Origin: Nocardia asteroides
Lineage (GTDB): Bacteria > Actinomycetota > Actinomycetes > Mycobacteriales > Mycobacteriaceae
Direction: 5' to 3'
Assembly: GCF_900637185.1 (NCBI RefSeq)
Contig: NZ_LR134352.1
Location: 4,640,001 to 4,704,000, forward strand
Length of the DNA: 64,000 bases
Each line of letters opens with the position of its first letter. Within the stretch, counting starts at the first letter, position 1. This document shows, one piece after another, positions 23,768-33,182 of this stretch. Under the pieces are notes generated by a model. That model was not told the origin of the DNA. It ran no database searches and saw only the letters and a program-made list of their open reading frames with translations. The position numbers and the translations under genes were made by a program.

Positions 23768-23782
23768 TCCCGGCCACCGGGA
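23768..23782. promoter_or_regulatory. Cluster operator site 9 (TCCCG-GCCAC-CGGGA)
   Basis: Perfect arms; the reverse strand spacer is GTGGC. It lies about 31 bp before GACGGT (23813-23818), a weak -10-like hexamer for the kshB operon. Confidence 0.65.
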
Positions 23783-23857
23783 GCGGCGCCCCCGCGCACC
23801 GCCGCGGGCTGCGACGGTGGCCTCGCACGACCGGTGCTGTGAGCGAGGAGGACACCA

Positions 23858-24913
23858 GTGACGAGGGCGACTGTCGATGTGCCGCGTGGCTCGCGGGTGG
23901 TGACGCTGCGGGTGGCCGCGGTGATCGAGGAGACCGCGGACGCGCGCTCGCTGGTGTTCGACGTTCCCGCCGAGGCCGCCGCACGCTTCGCCTACCGGCC
24001 CGGCCAGTTCCTCACGCTGCGGATCCCCAGCGAACGGCCCGAGCCGGTGGCCCGGTGCTACTCGCTGGCCAGTTCCCCGTTCACCGACGAGCGCCCGCAG
24101 GTGACGATCAAGCGCACCGCCGCCGGGTACGGATCGAACTGGTTGTGCGACAACGTCTCCGTCGGCGACACCCTGGACGTGCTGCCGCCGCAGGGCACCT
24201 TCACCCCGGCCTCCCTCGACACCGATCTGCTGCTGTGGGCCGCCGGCAGCGGCATCACCCCGGTGATGTCGATCCTGCGATCGGCGCTGGCCTCGGGTAC
24301 GGGCCGGGTGGTGCTGTTCTACGCCAATCGCGACCCGGAGTCGGTGATCTTCGCCGCGGCGCTGCGCGACCTGGCGGCCCGGCACCCCGGCCGTGTGCAG
24401 GTGGTGCACTGGCTGGAATCACTGCAGGGCCTGCCGACGGCGGCGCAGCTGGCGCGGTTCGCCGATCCGTATGCCGGTTTCGAGTCGTTCGTGTGCGGGC
24501 CGGGCCCGTTCATGGCGGCGGTGACCGAAGCGCTGGCGGGCGCGGGCTGGCCGCGGGAGCGGATCACCACCGAGGTGTTCGTCTCGCTGTCGGGCGATCC
24601 GTTCGCCGATCCGGAGCCGATCGCCGCCGACGACGCGGGCGAGGCCGCCGAGGTGGAGGTGGAACTCGACGGCGCCGTGCACGCGCTGCGCTGGCCGAAG
24701 TCGCGAACGCTGGTCGATGTGATGCTGGCCGACGGTCTCGACGTGCCGTATTCGTGCCGCGAGGGCGAGTGCGGGTCGTGCGCGTGCACCGTCGTGGCCG
24801 GCGAGGTGAGCATGCCCGGTTCCACCGTCCTCGATCAGGAGGACATCGACGCCGGCTACACCCTGGCCTGTCAGGCCAGGCCCGCGAGCGACACCGTCCG
24901 TATCCGCTTCTGA
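23858..24913 (+). CDS. kshB: 3-ketosteroid 9alpha-hydroxylase reductase (KshB-like)
   Basis: Passes electrons from NADH to the KshA-type oxygenase. The 351-residue protein has the order FAD domain (about 15-115; RCYSLASSP), NAD domain (about 120-230; AAGSGITPVMSIL and CGPGPFM) and a C-terminal plant-type [2Fe-2S] domain with YSCREGECGSCACTV and LACQARP supplying four cysteines. GTG start at 23858 with GAGGAGG upstream. First gene of the kshB-MFS-hsaE-hsaG-hsaF operon; the partner kshA is 20 kb away but carries the same operator. Confidence 0.88.
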   Translation: MTRATVDVPRGSRVVTLRVAAVIEETADARSLVFDVPAEAAARFAYRPGQFLTLRIPSERPEPVARCYSLASSPFTDERPQVTIKRTAAGYGSNWLCDNVSVGDTLDVLPPQGTFTPASLDTDLLLWAAGSGITPVMSILRSALASGTGRVVLFYANRDPESVIFAAALRDLAARHPGRVQVVHWLESLQGLPTAAQLARFADPYAGFESFVCGPGPFMAAVTEALAGAGWPRERITTEVFVSLSGDPFADPEPIAADDAGEAAEVEVELDGAVHALRWPKSRTLVDVMLADGLDVPYSCREGECGSCACTVVAGEVSMPGSTVLDQEDIDAGYTLACQARPASDTVRIRF

Positions 24914-24928
24914 GCCGGGAGGTGCCCT

Positions 24929-26431
24929 GTGGCGACCGATACCGCGCGTGCGGAAGTCGGCTTCGGTTCCGAACGCGGACCGGTGCTCGCCTCGCTGATG
25001 CTGGCCACCGGTCTCGTCGCCTTGGATTCGACGATCCTGGCGACCGCGGTGCTGTCGATCACCGACAACCTCGGTGACTTCGCGCTGTTCCCTTGGCTTT
25101 TCACGATCTATCTGCTGGCCCAGGCGGTGACCGTGCCCGTCTACGGCGCGCTCGCCGACACCTTCGGCCGCAAACCGGTGATGCTGTTCGGTGTCGCGGT
25201 GTTCGCGCTGGGCTCGCTGCTGTGCGGGCTGGCGACCAGCATGGTGGCGCTCATCGCGTTCCGGGCCGTGCAGGGCATCGGGGCGGGCGCCATCCAGCCG
25301 ACCACCATGGTGATCGCGAGCGATCTGTACACCCTCGCCGAACGGGCCACCGTGCAGGGCTATCTGGCGGGGGTGTGGGCGGTGTCGTCGGTGACGGGTC
25401 CGCTGCTGGGCGGGATCTGCGCCGACTACCTGGGCTGGCGCTGGATCTTCCTGGTGAATCTGCCGCTGGCCGGGCTGGCGGCCTGGATGCTGGTGCGCAA
25501 CTTCCACGAGGAATCGCCCCGGCAGCGGCGCCGCGTCGACTATCCGGGCGCGGTCCTGCTGACGCTCGGCGCGGGCGCGCTGGTGCTCGGGCTGCTCGAG
25601 GGCGGGCGGGCGTGGGCCTGGGATTCGCCGGCGAGCCTGGCCGTGTTCGGCGGTGCGGCGGTGTCGCTGGTGGTGTTCGCGGCGGTGGAAGCGCGGGCCG
25701 CGCACCCGATTCTGCCGCCGTGGGTGTTCGGCAGGCGGGTGGTGGTGGCGAGCAGTGTGGCCTCGATGCTCGGTGGCGCGCTGCTGTTCGGGTTCACCAC
25801 CTACGTGCCGATGTTCAACCAGGGCGTACTCGGGACCAGCGCGCTGGTGGCGGGTGTCGTCACCGGCGCGCTCACCCTGGGCTGGCCACTGTCGGCGGCG
25901 CAGGCGGGAAAGGTGTACCTGCGCTTCGGTTTCCGCACCTGCGCGGTGCTGGGCAGTTCGATCGCCGCGCTCGGGACGGCCACCACGCTGCTGCTCGACG
26001 AGTCGGCGCCGCTGTGGCAGGTCGCCGCCTCGTGTTTCGTGGTCGGCTCCGGCATGGGCCTGGTGGCCACCCCGACGCTGATCGCCGCGCAGACGAGCGC
26101 GAGCTGGACCGAACGCGGCGTGGTGACCTCGACGAACATGTTCGCCCGCTCACTGGGCAGCGCGGTGGGTGTGGCGGTGTTCGGCGCGGTCGTCAACGCC
26201 AGGCTCGGCGACAGCGCACCGCCCTCGCCGGAATCGCTGTCGGGCGCGGTGCATCTGGTGTTCGCGACCATCGCCGCCATGACGGTGGTGCTGGTCGTCG
26301 CGTGTGCCGCGATCCCGGGCCGGATCACACAACTTCCGGCCCATCCAGCGGGAACGACCGGCCCCGGCGCCCGTCCCGGCCCCGAGCATGAAGAGGCATC
26401 ACCAGAGGAGAAGAGGGAACCAGGATGCTGA
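24929..26431 (+). CDS. MFS transporter, DHA2 family
   Basis: A 500-residue membrane protein with about 14 hydrophobic segments and the DHA2 marks LDSTILATAVLSI, GRKPVML (loop 2-3 motif) and GPLLGGICADYLGWRWIFLVNLP. Family members are exporters, but the location between kshB and hsaE suggests transport of a steroid or breakdown product. GTG at 24929 with GGGAGG upstream; its stop overlaps the hsaE start by 7 bp. Confidence 0.85.
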   Translation: MATDTARAEVGFGSERGPVLASLMLATGLVALDSTILATAVLSITDNLGDFALFPWLFTIYLLAQAVTVPVYGALADTFGRKPVMLFGVAVFALGSLLCGLATSMVALIAFRAVQGIGAGAIQPTTMVIASDLYTLAERATVQGYLAGVWAVSSVTGPLLGGICADYLGWRWIFLVNLPLAGLAAWMLVRNFHEESPRQRRRVDYPGAVLLTLGAGALVLGLLEGGRAWAWDSPASLAVFGGAAVSLVVFAAVEARAAHPILPPWVFGRRVVVASSVASMLGGALLFGFTTYVPMFNQGVLGTSALVAGVVTGALTLGWPLSAAQAGKVYLRFGFRTCAVLGSSIAALGTATTLLLDESAPLWQVAASCFVVGSGMGLVATPTLIAAQTSASWTERGVVTSTNMFARSLGSAVGVAVFGAVVNARLGDSAPPSPESLSGAVHLVFATIAAMTVVLVVACAAIPGRITQLPAHPAGTTGPGARPGPEHEEASPEEKREPGC

Positions 26432-27210
26432 CAACCAGCGTGCGCACCGAGGTGGCCGCCGAACTGGCACGGGCCGAGCTGGATCGGGTGGCCTTGTCCC
26501 CCATCGCCGCCCGGCACCCGGAGATCGATGTCGTCGACGCCTACGAGATCCAGCTGCTCAACATCCAGCGCCGGCTGAAGGCGGGTGCCAAGGTCGTCGG
26601 TCACAAGGTGGGCCTGTCGTCGAAGGCCATGCAGCAGATGATGGGCGTGGACGAGCCCGACTACGGACACCTGCTCGCCGAGATGGAGGTCTTCGAGGAC
26701 GTCCCCGTCGACACCTCGAAGTACCTGCTGCCGCGCGTGGAGGTCGAGGTCGGTTTCGTCCTCGGCGCCGACCTGCCCGGCGAGGACTGCACCGAAGCCG
26801 ACGTCCTCGCCGCGACCGTCGCCTACGCGCCCTCGATCGAGCTGATCGATTCGCGGATCAAGGACTGGAAGATCGGCCTGGCCGACACCATCTCCGACAA
26901 CGCCTCCTCCGCCGGTTTCGTCCTCGGCAAACAGCGCGTCGCGCCCGGCGACATCGATATCAAGGCCATCGACGCCGTGCTCACCCGCAACGGTGAGGTC
27001 ATCGCCGAGGGCCGCAGCGACGCGGTGCTGGGTGATCCGGTGATCGCGGTGGCGTGGCTGGCGCGCAAGGTCGCGACCTTCGGGGTGCGGTTGAAGAAGG
27101 GCGACATCGTGCTGCCCGGTTCCTGCACCCGCGCCATCGACGCCCGCCCGGGGGATGAATTCCTCGCCGAGTTCGCCGGACTCGGTTCCGTCCGTTTGTC
27201 TTTCGCCTAG
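26425..27210 (+). CDS. hsaE: 2-hydroxypenta-2,4-dienoate hydratase (HsaE-like)
   Basis: Adds water to the 2-hydroxydienoic acid released by HsaD, giving the 4-hydroxy-2-oxo acid. The 261-residue protein has the hydratase/decarboxylase fold with GHKVGLSSKAMQQMMGVDEPDYG, EVEVGFVLG metal ligands, and SIELIDSRIKDWKIGLADTI. Overlaps the MFS stop and precedes the dehydrogenase and aldolase that complete the lower pathway. Confidence 0.92.
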   Translation: MLTTSVRTEVAAELARAELDRVALSPIAARHPEIDVVDAYEIQLLNIQRRLKAGAKVVGHKVGLSSKAMQQMMGVDEPDYGHLLAEMEVFEDVPVDTSKYLLPRVEVEVGFVLGADLPGEDCTEADVLAATVAYAPSIELIDSRIKDWKIGLADTISDNASSAGFVLGKQRVAPGDIDIKAIDAVLTRNGEVIAEGRSDAVLGDPVIAVAWLARKVATFGVRLKKGDIVLPGSCTRAIDARPGDEFLAEFAGLGSVRLSFA

Positions 27211-27237
27211 CCCACTACTGTGCCAAGGAGGCTCGAC

Positions 27238-28146
27238 GTGTCCAACGGGACAGTCACCGCCGCGATCGTCGGATCCGGCAACATCAGCACCGACCTGCTC
27301 TACAAACTGCTGCGCTCGGAGTCCATCGAGCCCCGCTGGATGATCGGCATCGACCCCGCGAGCGAAGGCCTGAAGCGCGCCCGCGGGCTCGGCCTGGAGA
27401 CCTCGGCCGAGGGCGTGGACTGGCTGCTCGCCCAGGACGAGAAGCCGGACATGGTCTTCGAGGCCACCTCGGCGTACGTGCATCGCGCCGCCGCGCCGCG
27501 CTATGCCGAACTCGGTATCCGTGCCATCGATCTCACCCCGGCCGCGGTCGGTCCGGCGGTGATCCCGCCGGTGAACCTGGACTCGCTGCGCGACGCCCCG
27601 AACGTCAACATGATCACCTGCGGCGGCCAGGCCACCATCCCCATGGTCGCGGCCGTATCCCGCGTCGTGCCGGTCAAATACGCCGAGATCGTCGCCTCGG
27701 TGTCCTCGGTCTCGGCCGGCCCCGGCACCCGCGCCAATATCGACGAGTTCACCAAGACCACCTCCAAGGGTGTCGAGACCATCGGCGGCGCCGAGCGCGG
27801 CAAGGCCATCATCATCTTGAACCCGGCCGAACCGCCGATGATCATGCGCGACACCATCTTCTGCTCCATCCCCGACGACGCCGACCGCGACGCCATCGCC
27901 GAGAGCATCGTCGCCATGGAGAAGTCGATCCAGGAATACGTGCCCGGCTACCGGCTGCTCAACGACCCACAGTTCGACGACCCGTCGGTGATCTCCGGTG
28001 GCATGGCCAAGGTCTCGATCTTCGTCGAGGTCGAAGGCGCCGGCGACTTCCTGCCCCCCTATGCGGGCAACCTCGACATCATGACCGCCGCCGCGACCCG
28101 CGTCGGCGAGGTCGTCGCCGGCCAGATCCTCTCGGCCCGGGTGTAA
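27238..28146 (+). CDS. hsaG: Acetaldehyde/propionaldehyde dehydrogenase, acylating (HsaG-like)
   Basis: Converts the aldehyde released by the aldolase to acyl-CoA with NAD. The 302-residue protein has the Rossmann start [13 protein letters not shown], the catalytic Cys in [10 protein letters not shown] and the [25 protein letters not shown] segment of the family. The GTG at 27238 (AAGGAGG 6 bp upstream) is preferred over the GTG at 27220, which would place the ribosome site inside the gene. It forms a channelling complex with the aldolase encoded next. Confidence 0.92.
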   Translation: MSNGTVTAAIVGSGNISTDLLYKLLRSESIEPRWMIGIDPASEGLKRARGLGLETSAEGVDWLLAQDEKPDMVFEATSAYVHRAAAPRYAELGIRAIDLTPAAVGPAVIPPVNLDSLRDAPNVNMITCGGQATIPMVAAVSRVVPVKYAEIVASVSSVSAGPGTRANIDEFTKTTSKGVETIGGAERGKAIIILNPAEPPMIMRDTIFCSIPDDADRDAIAESIVAMEKSIQEYVPGYRLLNDPQFDDPSVISGGMAKVSIFVEVEGAGDFLPPYAGNLDIMTAAATRVGEVVAGQILSARV

Positions 28147-28158
28147 GGAGCGCACATC

Positions 28159-29193
28159 ATGGTCTATTCCCCCGAACTCGACATCCGCGTCACCGACACC
28201 TCGCTGCGGGACGGGTCGCACCACAAACGTCACCAGTTCACCGTCACCGAGGTCCGCGACATCGTCGCGGCGCTCGACGGCGCGGGCGTGCCGGTCATCG
28301 AAGTCACCCACGGTGACGGCCTGGGCGGTTCCTCGTTCAACTACGGGTTCTCCAAGACCCCCGAACAGGAGCTCATCAAGGCCGCCGCCGAGACGGCGAA
28401 GAAGGCGCGCATCGCCTTCCTGATGCTGCCCGGCGTCGGTGTCAAGGACGACATCAAGATCGCGCAGGACAACGGCGCCACCATCTGCCGCGTCGCCACC
28501 CACTGCACCGAGGCCGACGTCTCCGTCCAGCATTTCACGGTCGCCCGCGAACTGGGCCTGGAAACCGTCGGCTTCCTGATGATGTCGCACAGCCAGCCGC
28601 CGGACGTGCTCGCGCGACAGGCGCGCATCATGGCCGACGCGGGCTGCCAGTGCGTCTACGTCGTCGACTCCGCCGGCGCGCTCGTCCTCGAGCAGGTCAC
28701 CGACCGGGTGGCGGCCGTGGTCGCCGAGCTCGGCGACGACGCCCAGGTGGGCTTCCACGGGCACGAGAACCTCGGTCTCGCGGTCGCGAACTCGGTGTAC
28801 GCGGTCCGCGCGGGCGCCACCCAGATCGACGGCAGCGCACGGCGATTCGGCGCGGGCGCGGGCAACCTGCCGATCGAGGCCTTCATCGGAGTCTGCGACA
28901 AACTCGGCATCTCCACCGGCGTCGACTTCTTCGCCGTCACCGACGCCGCCGAGGACGTGGTCCGCCCGGCCATGCCGTCGGAATGCCTGCTGGATCGCCA
29001 GGCCCTGATGATGGGTTACGCGGGCGTCTACTCCAGCTTCCTGCGGCATGCCGAACGTCAGGCCGACCGCTACGGCGTCTCCGCCGCCGAGCTGCTGGTG
29101 CGCGCGGGCAGGCGCAAGCTCATCGGCGGCCAGGAGGACCAGCTCGTCGACATCGCGCTGGAACTCCAGCGCGAAGCCTCCGTCAGCGCCTGA
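28159..29193 (+). CDS. hsaF: 4-hydroxy-2-oxovalerate/oxohexanoate aldolase (HsaF-like)
   Basis: Class II aldolase that splits the hydroxy-oxo acid into pyruvate and an aldehyde. The 344-residue protein shows [17 protein letters not shown] with the catalytic Arg, Asp and His, metal ligands in [10 protein letters not shown], and a C-terminal communication domain that contacts the dehydrogenase. AAGGAGC lies 10 bp before the ATG. Last gene of the operon, closed by a bidirectional terminator. Confidence 0.93.
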   Translation: MVYSPELDIRVTDTSLRDGSHHKRHQFTVTEVRDIVAALDGAGVPVIEVTHGDGLGGSSFNYGFSKTPEQELIKAAAETAKKARIAFLMLPGVGVKDDIKIAQDNGATICRVATHCTEADVSVQHFTVARELGLETVGFLMMSHSQPPDVLARQARIMADAGCQCVYVVDSAGALVLEQVTDRVAAVVAELGDDAQVGFHGHENLGLAVANSVYAVRAGATQIDGSARRFGAGAGNLPIEAFIGVCDKLGISTGVDFFAVTDAAEDVVRPAMPSECLLDRQALMMGYAGVYSSFLRHAERQADRYGVSAAELLVRAGRRKLIGGQEDQLVDIALELQREASVSA

Positions 29194-29197
29194 CCAG

Positions 29198-29229
29198 CCG
29201 GGGTGCCGCGTACTCGCGCGGCACCCCGG
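29198..29229. terminator. Bidirectional terminator after hsaF
   Basis: Perfect 13-bp stem (29198-29210, 29217-29229) with a 6-nt loop, filling the space between two convergent genes. Confidence 0.85.
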
Positions 29230-31638
29230 TCAGCGGTGGTGCATCGACTCCTCGGTGTCGTAGCCGAGGGTCACGTCGTGGGTGATCTCGCCGCGGGTGA
29301 CCGAGACCTGGCTCGCCACCGGCGGATACCCGCGGGCGACGACGGTGTACTCGCCCTCGGGAAGGTCGGGGACCAGGTACTGCCCCTTGTCGTCGGTGCG
29401 GGTGGTGGCCGCCGGGTCGCCCGCCGCGTCGAGGACGGTGATCTGCACGTCGGCGACCGGCCGCTCGCCGTCGACCCAGGCCGAGCCGATCAGGATCGCC
29501 ATCGGCTCGAGGTCGATGTCGTGGTGCAGCGACCCGGTTTCCGGCACGGTCAGCGATACCGCGGACGGCCGCATGTGGTCGGCCACCGCCACCAGGGTGT
29601 AGGTGCCGCTCACGACGTCGCGGCACACGTAGGCGCCGTCCTCGCCGGTGATGGCGGCGCCCACCACGTCGCCGCCGGGATCGGTGAGCGTCACCGTGGC
29701 GCCCAGCAGCGGTTCACCGCGCCGGGCCGAGCGCACGATGCCGGTCAGTTCCCCCGCGCCGACGAGCATCAGGTCCACGTGCAGGGCCCGCTCCCCCATC
29801 GACACACTCACCGCCTCGGGCTGATGCCCGGCGGCCGCGGCGATGAGCACGTAGTTGCCCGGTTCCGGCGCCTCCACCACATAGGCGCCCGCGGCGTCGC
29901 CGTTGCCGCGCGCCACCTGATGTCCGTGCTGGTCGATCAGGGTGAGGGTGGCGCCGGGGACGGGACGGTCGTCGTCGCGGCGCAGCAGACCGGCGATCAC
30001 CCGGCCGGTGGCGGTGGGATGCAACCGGTCGCCGATCTCGTGCGCGTCGTGCAGGCTCACATCGCGCAGCAGGGTGGCGTCGGGATCCTCGTCGGGCACC
30101 GGATCCTCGCGCAGCGGAATCTCTTTCATGAACACCAGGACCAGGCAGGCCACGATCGCGAGGTCGGCGGCGAGCAGGAACACACCTTGCATCGCGTCGG
30201 TGAACCCGGTCAGGATGGGCACCCGCAGTTCGTCGGGCAGCCCGGCGATCCCGGAGGTGTCGCGTTGCAGGGCGTCCAGGCCCGCGGCGTCGAGCCCGGG
30301 CGGCAGCGCGCCGCCGAACGCGGACAGGATCGACCCGGGCAGCCGGTCGAACAGCACCGTGAGGAACACCGCGACGCCCAGGGTGCCGCCGAGCTGGCGG
30401 AAGAAGGTGGCCGCCGCCGTCGACACTCCCATCTCGCTCTGCGCCACCGCGTTCTGCGCCGCGATGACCAGGGTCTGCATGCAGCCGCCGAGCCCGAAAC
30501 CCATGACGGCGCTGAAGGCCAGCGGCTGCCACAGTGGCCCGTCGAAGCTCACCCGGGCGAACAGGCCGCAGCCGATCGCCAGGATCAGCGCGCCCAGCAC
30601 CGGCAGCACCTTGTAGCGGCCGGTGGCCTTGGTGATCAGGCCCGACAGTTGCGCGCCGACCATGATGCCCAGCACCAGCGGCAGCATCAGCAGACCCGCC
30701 TCGGTCGGCGAGAACCCCCGCACCACCTGCAGATACTGCGGCACCATGGTGATCGCGCCGAACATCGCGACACCGACGAGGAAGCCACCGAGGATGGCGA
30801 TGCTGAACGTCGAGCTGCGGAACAGCCGCAGCGGGATCAGCGCCGCGTCCTTCATGACGAACTCGACGACGAGGAACAGCAGCAGCCCGCCCGCGCAGAT
30901 CCCGTAGCAGAGCAACGACTTCGGCGAGGTCCAGCCCCACATCCGGCCCTGTTCGGCCACGATCAGCAACGGCACGACGCCGATCACCAGGGTGGCCGCG
31001 CCGAACCAGTCGATCCGGCTGCGCACCCGGACGTGCCGCACGTTGAGCACCTTGGCCACGACCAGGAACGCCAGCACCCCGACCGGCACGTTCACCAGGA
31101 ACACCCAGCGCCAGCCCTCGATGCCGCCCAGGCTCTCGTAGTCGGACAGGAAGCCGCCGACCACCGGGCCCAGCACCGTCGCGATGCCGAACACCATGAG
31201 GAAATATCCCTGGTAGCGGACCCGTTCCCGGGCGGGCACGATATCGCCGACGATGGTGAACGCCAGCGACATCAACCCGCCCGCGCCCAGCCCCTGGAAG
31301 GCGCGGCAACCCGCCAGCTGGTACATGGTGGTCGCGAAGCAGCAGGCCGCCGACCCGATCACGAACAGGGCGATGGCCAGCAGATAGAACGGTTTCCGCC
31401 CGTAGATGTCGGCCAGTTTGCCGTAGAGCGGCGTGGTGACGGTGGCGGTGATCAGATACGCCGTTGTCGCCCAGGCCTGTTCGTCGAACCCGTCGAGACT
31501 GTTCGCGATCCGGACGATCGCGACACTGACGATGTTCTGGTCGAGCGCGGCGAGGAACACCCCGAGTAGCAGGCCGGACAGGATCGTGAGGGTCTGGCGG
31601 TGCGTGAGGCGTGGTTCGGCAACGACGGTATCGGTCAT
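29230..31638 (-). CDS. MFS transporter fused to carboxypeptidase-regulatory-like domains
   Basis: An 802-residue protein. The first 520 or so residues are a DHA2-type exporter (LDQNIVSVAIVRI, GRKPFYLLA, GPVVGGFLSD; about 14 membrane segments). After KEIPLRED comes a soluble tail with three beta-sandwich repeats resembling carboxypeptidase-regulatory domains, each with a GxVxxxxxxxPVxGATVTLxD-type start and a GxYxxxxxxPGxYxLxxxxxG-type end (about 555-640, 640-720, 725-800). The ATG at 31638 follows AGGG. Such tails usually sit outside the cell, so the topology deserves attention. Convergent with hsaF, so not part of that operon. Confidence 0.85.
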   Translation of the reverse strand: MTDTVVAEPRLTHRQTLTILSGLLLGVFLAALDQNIVSVAIVRIANSLDGFDEQAWATTAYLITATVTTPLYGKLADIYGRKPFYLLAIALFVIGSAACCFATTMYQLAGCRAFQGLGAGGLMSLAFTIVGDIVPARERVRYQGYFLMVFGIATVLGPVVGGFLSDYESLGGIEGWRWVFLVNVPVGVLAFLVVAKVLNVRHVRVRSRIDWFGAATLVIGVVPLLIVAEQGRMWGWTSPKSLLCYGICAGGLLLFLVVEFVMKDAALIPLRLFRSSTFSIAILGGFLVGVAMFGAITMVPQYLQVVRGFSPTEAGLLMLPLVLGIMVGAQLSGLITKATGRYKVLPVLGALILAIGCGLFARVSFDGPLWQPLAFSAVMGFGLGGCMQTLVIAAQNAVAQSEMGVSTAAATFFRQLGGTLGVAVFLTVLFDRLPGSILSAFGGALPPGLDAAGLDALQRDTSGIAGLPDELRVPILTGFTDAMQGVFLLAADLAIVACLVLVFMKEIPLREDPVPDEDPDATLLRDVSLHDAHEIGDRLHPTATGRVIAGLLRRDDDRPVPGATLTLIDQHGHQVARGNGDAAGAYVVEAPEPGNYVLIAAAAGHQPEAVSVSMGERALHVDLMLVGAGELTGIVRSARRGEPLLGATVTLTDPGGDVVGAAITGEDGAYVCRDVVSGTYTLVAVADHMRPSAVSLTVPETGSLHHDIDLEPMAILIGSAWVDGERPVADVQITVLDAAGDPAATTRTDDKGQYLVPDLPEGEYTVVARGYPPVASQVSVTRGEITHDVTLGYDTEESMHHR

Positions 31639-31814
31639 CGAAAAGCCCTGGTTCTGATCGGCTGGCGAATGGGGGGCGATCACACGGCCCACACGAGGGC
31701 CGACAACCCCGCTGCGAGGAAAACTTTGCGCCGCGGGTGGAACTCTTCATGCACTGGTGCGCAGAGCTTACCCACGCCGGATCCGGCGCCGTCACCGAGG
31801 GATCAAGTAACCGA

Positions 31815-32192
31815 TCATTTCGCACCGAAACGATAGGCGGCGGCGATCAGATCTGCCAGTTCCGGATCGTGTGCTTCGGCGAGCGAATGCACGACGACCA
31901 GGTGATTCCAGCGCGCCCGCCCGACCTGATTCACCCGGTACACCGGTGGACCCGCGATTTCCCGATCGATCGCGAGCATGATCTGCACGGTGCCTTCCGG
32001 ATTCCGCCCGCTGATGTTGTAGAGCGAAACCCAGGCGAACTTCCTGGCACGGCCGAAGCCGATCTGCGAAGCCACCGACAGTTCCGCCGGCCCGTTTGCG
32101 GCGATCAATTCCCGTAGCACCGTGAAGATCTCGAGAGAATGCGGTTTTCCGGCGAAGAATGCGGCGATCGCGTCGTCGGCGGATTCGCTCAT
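31815..32192 (-). CDS. Small conserved protein (DUF5655-like), coupled to the sirtuin
   Basis: A 125-residue protein with FFAGKPHSLEIFTVLRELI, SQIGFGRARKFAWVSLYN and VHSLAEAHDPELADLIAAAY. The order of segments resembles the DUF5655/DUF1801-like group of small proteins of unknown function. Its ATG overlaps the sirtuin stop codon (ATGA), so the two are made together. Confidence 0.7.
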   Translation of the reverse strand: MSESADDAIAAFFAGKPHSLEIFTVLRELIAANGPAELSVASQIGFGRARKFAWVSLYNISGRNPEGTVQIMLAIDREIAGPPVYRVNQVGRARWNHLVVVHSLAEAHDPELADLIAAAYRFGAK

Positions 32193-33046
32193 GGTCCGGC
32201 GACCGGGATCGGCGCGGGCAGCCGTTCGGCAAAGGCGCACAACGTCTCCGAGCAGCCGGCCTCGACGCGGACGGTGGCCAGCTCGTCGGCGCGGGTGGCG
32301 CCGCGGTTCACGATCACCACCGGCACACCGTTCTTCGCGGCGCGGCGGACGAATCGCAGGCCCGACATGACCGTCAGCGTCGAGCCGGCGACGAGGACCG
32401 CCTGCGCGTCGTCGACCAGGGCGAATGCCGCCGCGACGCGGTCGGCGGGGACGGATTCGCCGAAGTAGACGATGTCGGGTTTGAGCATGCCGCCGCAGGC
32501 GGCGCAGTCGAGCATCCGGAAGCGCGCGGTGTCGGCGACCACGGCGTCGGCGTCGGGGGCCACCTCGATGCCGGTGGCCGAGACATCCTCGGCGAAACCG
32601 GGATTGGCGGCTTCGAGCCGGTCGGCGAGGGTCATCCGGGAGATCGTGGCCGCGCACCGCAGGCAGCGCACCCGCGCGTAGGTGCCGTGCAGGTCGATCA
32701 CCCGGCGCGCACCCGCCTTGGTGTGCAGGAGGTCGACGTTCTGGGTGATCACGCCGCTCACCACGCCGGCCCGTTCCAGCGCGGCGACCGCGCGGTGGCC
32801 GGGGTTGGGGCGGGCCGCGTCCATCCGCCGCCAGCCCAGGTGGTTGCGGGCCCAGTAGCGCTGCCGGAAGGCGGCGTCGCCCACGAACTGCTGGTAGGTC
32901 ATCGGGTTGCGCGGCGGCGAAGCCGGGCCGCGGTAGTCGGGGATGCCGCTGTCGGTGCTCAGCCCGGCCCCGGTGATCACCACGAGCCGGCGTCCGGCCA
33001 GCACGTCGGCCGCACGCTGGACCGCGTCCGGGGCGGCATCCACCAT
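32189..33046 (-). CDS. Sirtuin-type NAD-dependent protein deacylase
   Basis: A 285-residue Sir2 protein that would remove acyl groups from lysines using NAD. Seen are GAGLSTDSGIPDYRG (NAD binding), TQNVDLLHTKAG, the catalytic His in DLHG, a zinc site with CLRC and CAAC, and GSTLTV plus IVNRG near the end. The ATG at 33046 is preferred to the longer frame from 33130, which starts in low-complexity Arg-rich sequence. Coupled to the small protein downstream. Confidence 0.92.
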   Translation of the reverse strand: MVDAAPDAVQRAADVLAGRRLVVITGAGLSTDSGIPDYRGPASPPRNPMTYQQFVGDAAFRQRYWARNHLGWRRMDAARPNPGHRAVAALERAGVVSGVITQNVDLLHTKAGARRVIDLHGTYARVRCLRCAATISRMTLADRLEAANPGFAEDVSATGIEVAPDADAVVADTARFRMLDCAACGGMLKPDIVYFGESVPADRVAAAFALVDDAQAVLVAGSTLTVMSGLRFVRRAAKNGVPVVIVNRGATRADELATVRVEAGCSETLCAFAERLPAPIPVAGP

Positions 33047-33182
33047 GAATCCACTGTACGAGGGGACGGGACGGCGAACACGCCGGGGCGAAGTTGCGTG
33101 CCGCGCGGGTCCGGCGACATGATGGTGCATCCGTCCGGAGCGTCGCGCCGTCGCGTGCGAGATCGACCGTCAGAGGAAACCT

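Noticed and set aside
25801..29049. 1082-codon minus-strand frame opposite MFS-hsaE-hsaG-hsaF
   Set aside because: Antisense shadow of four well-supported genes; Asp/Gly/His/Val-rich without motifs.
31639..31814. Spacer between the MFS fusion gene and the DUF5655-like gene searched for genes or sites
   Set aside because: No frame with a ribosome site, no palindrome or hairpin of note.
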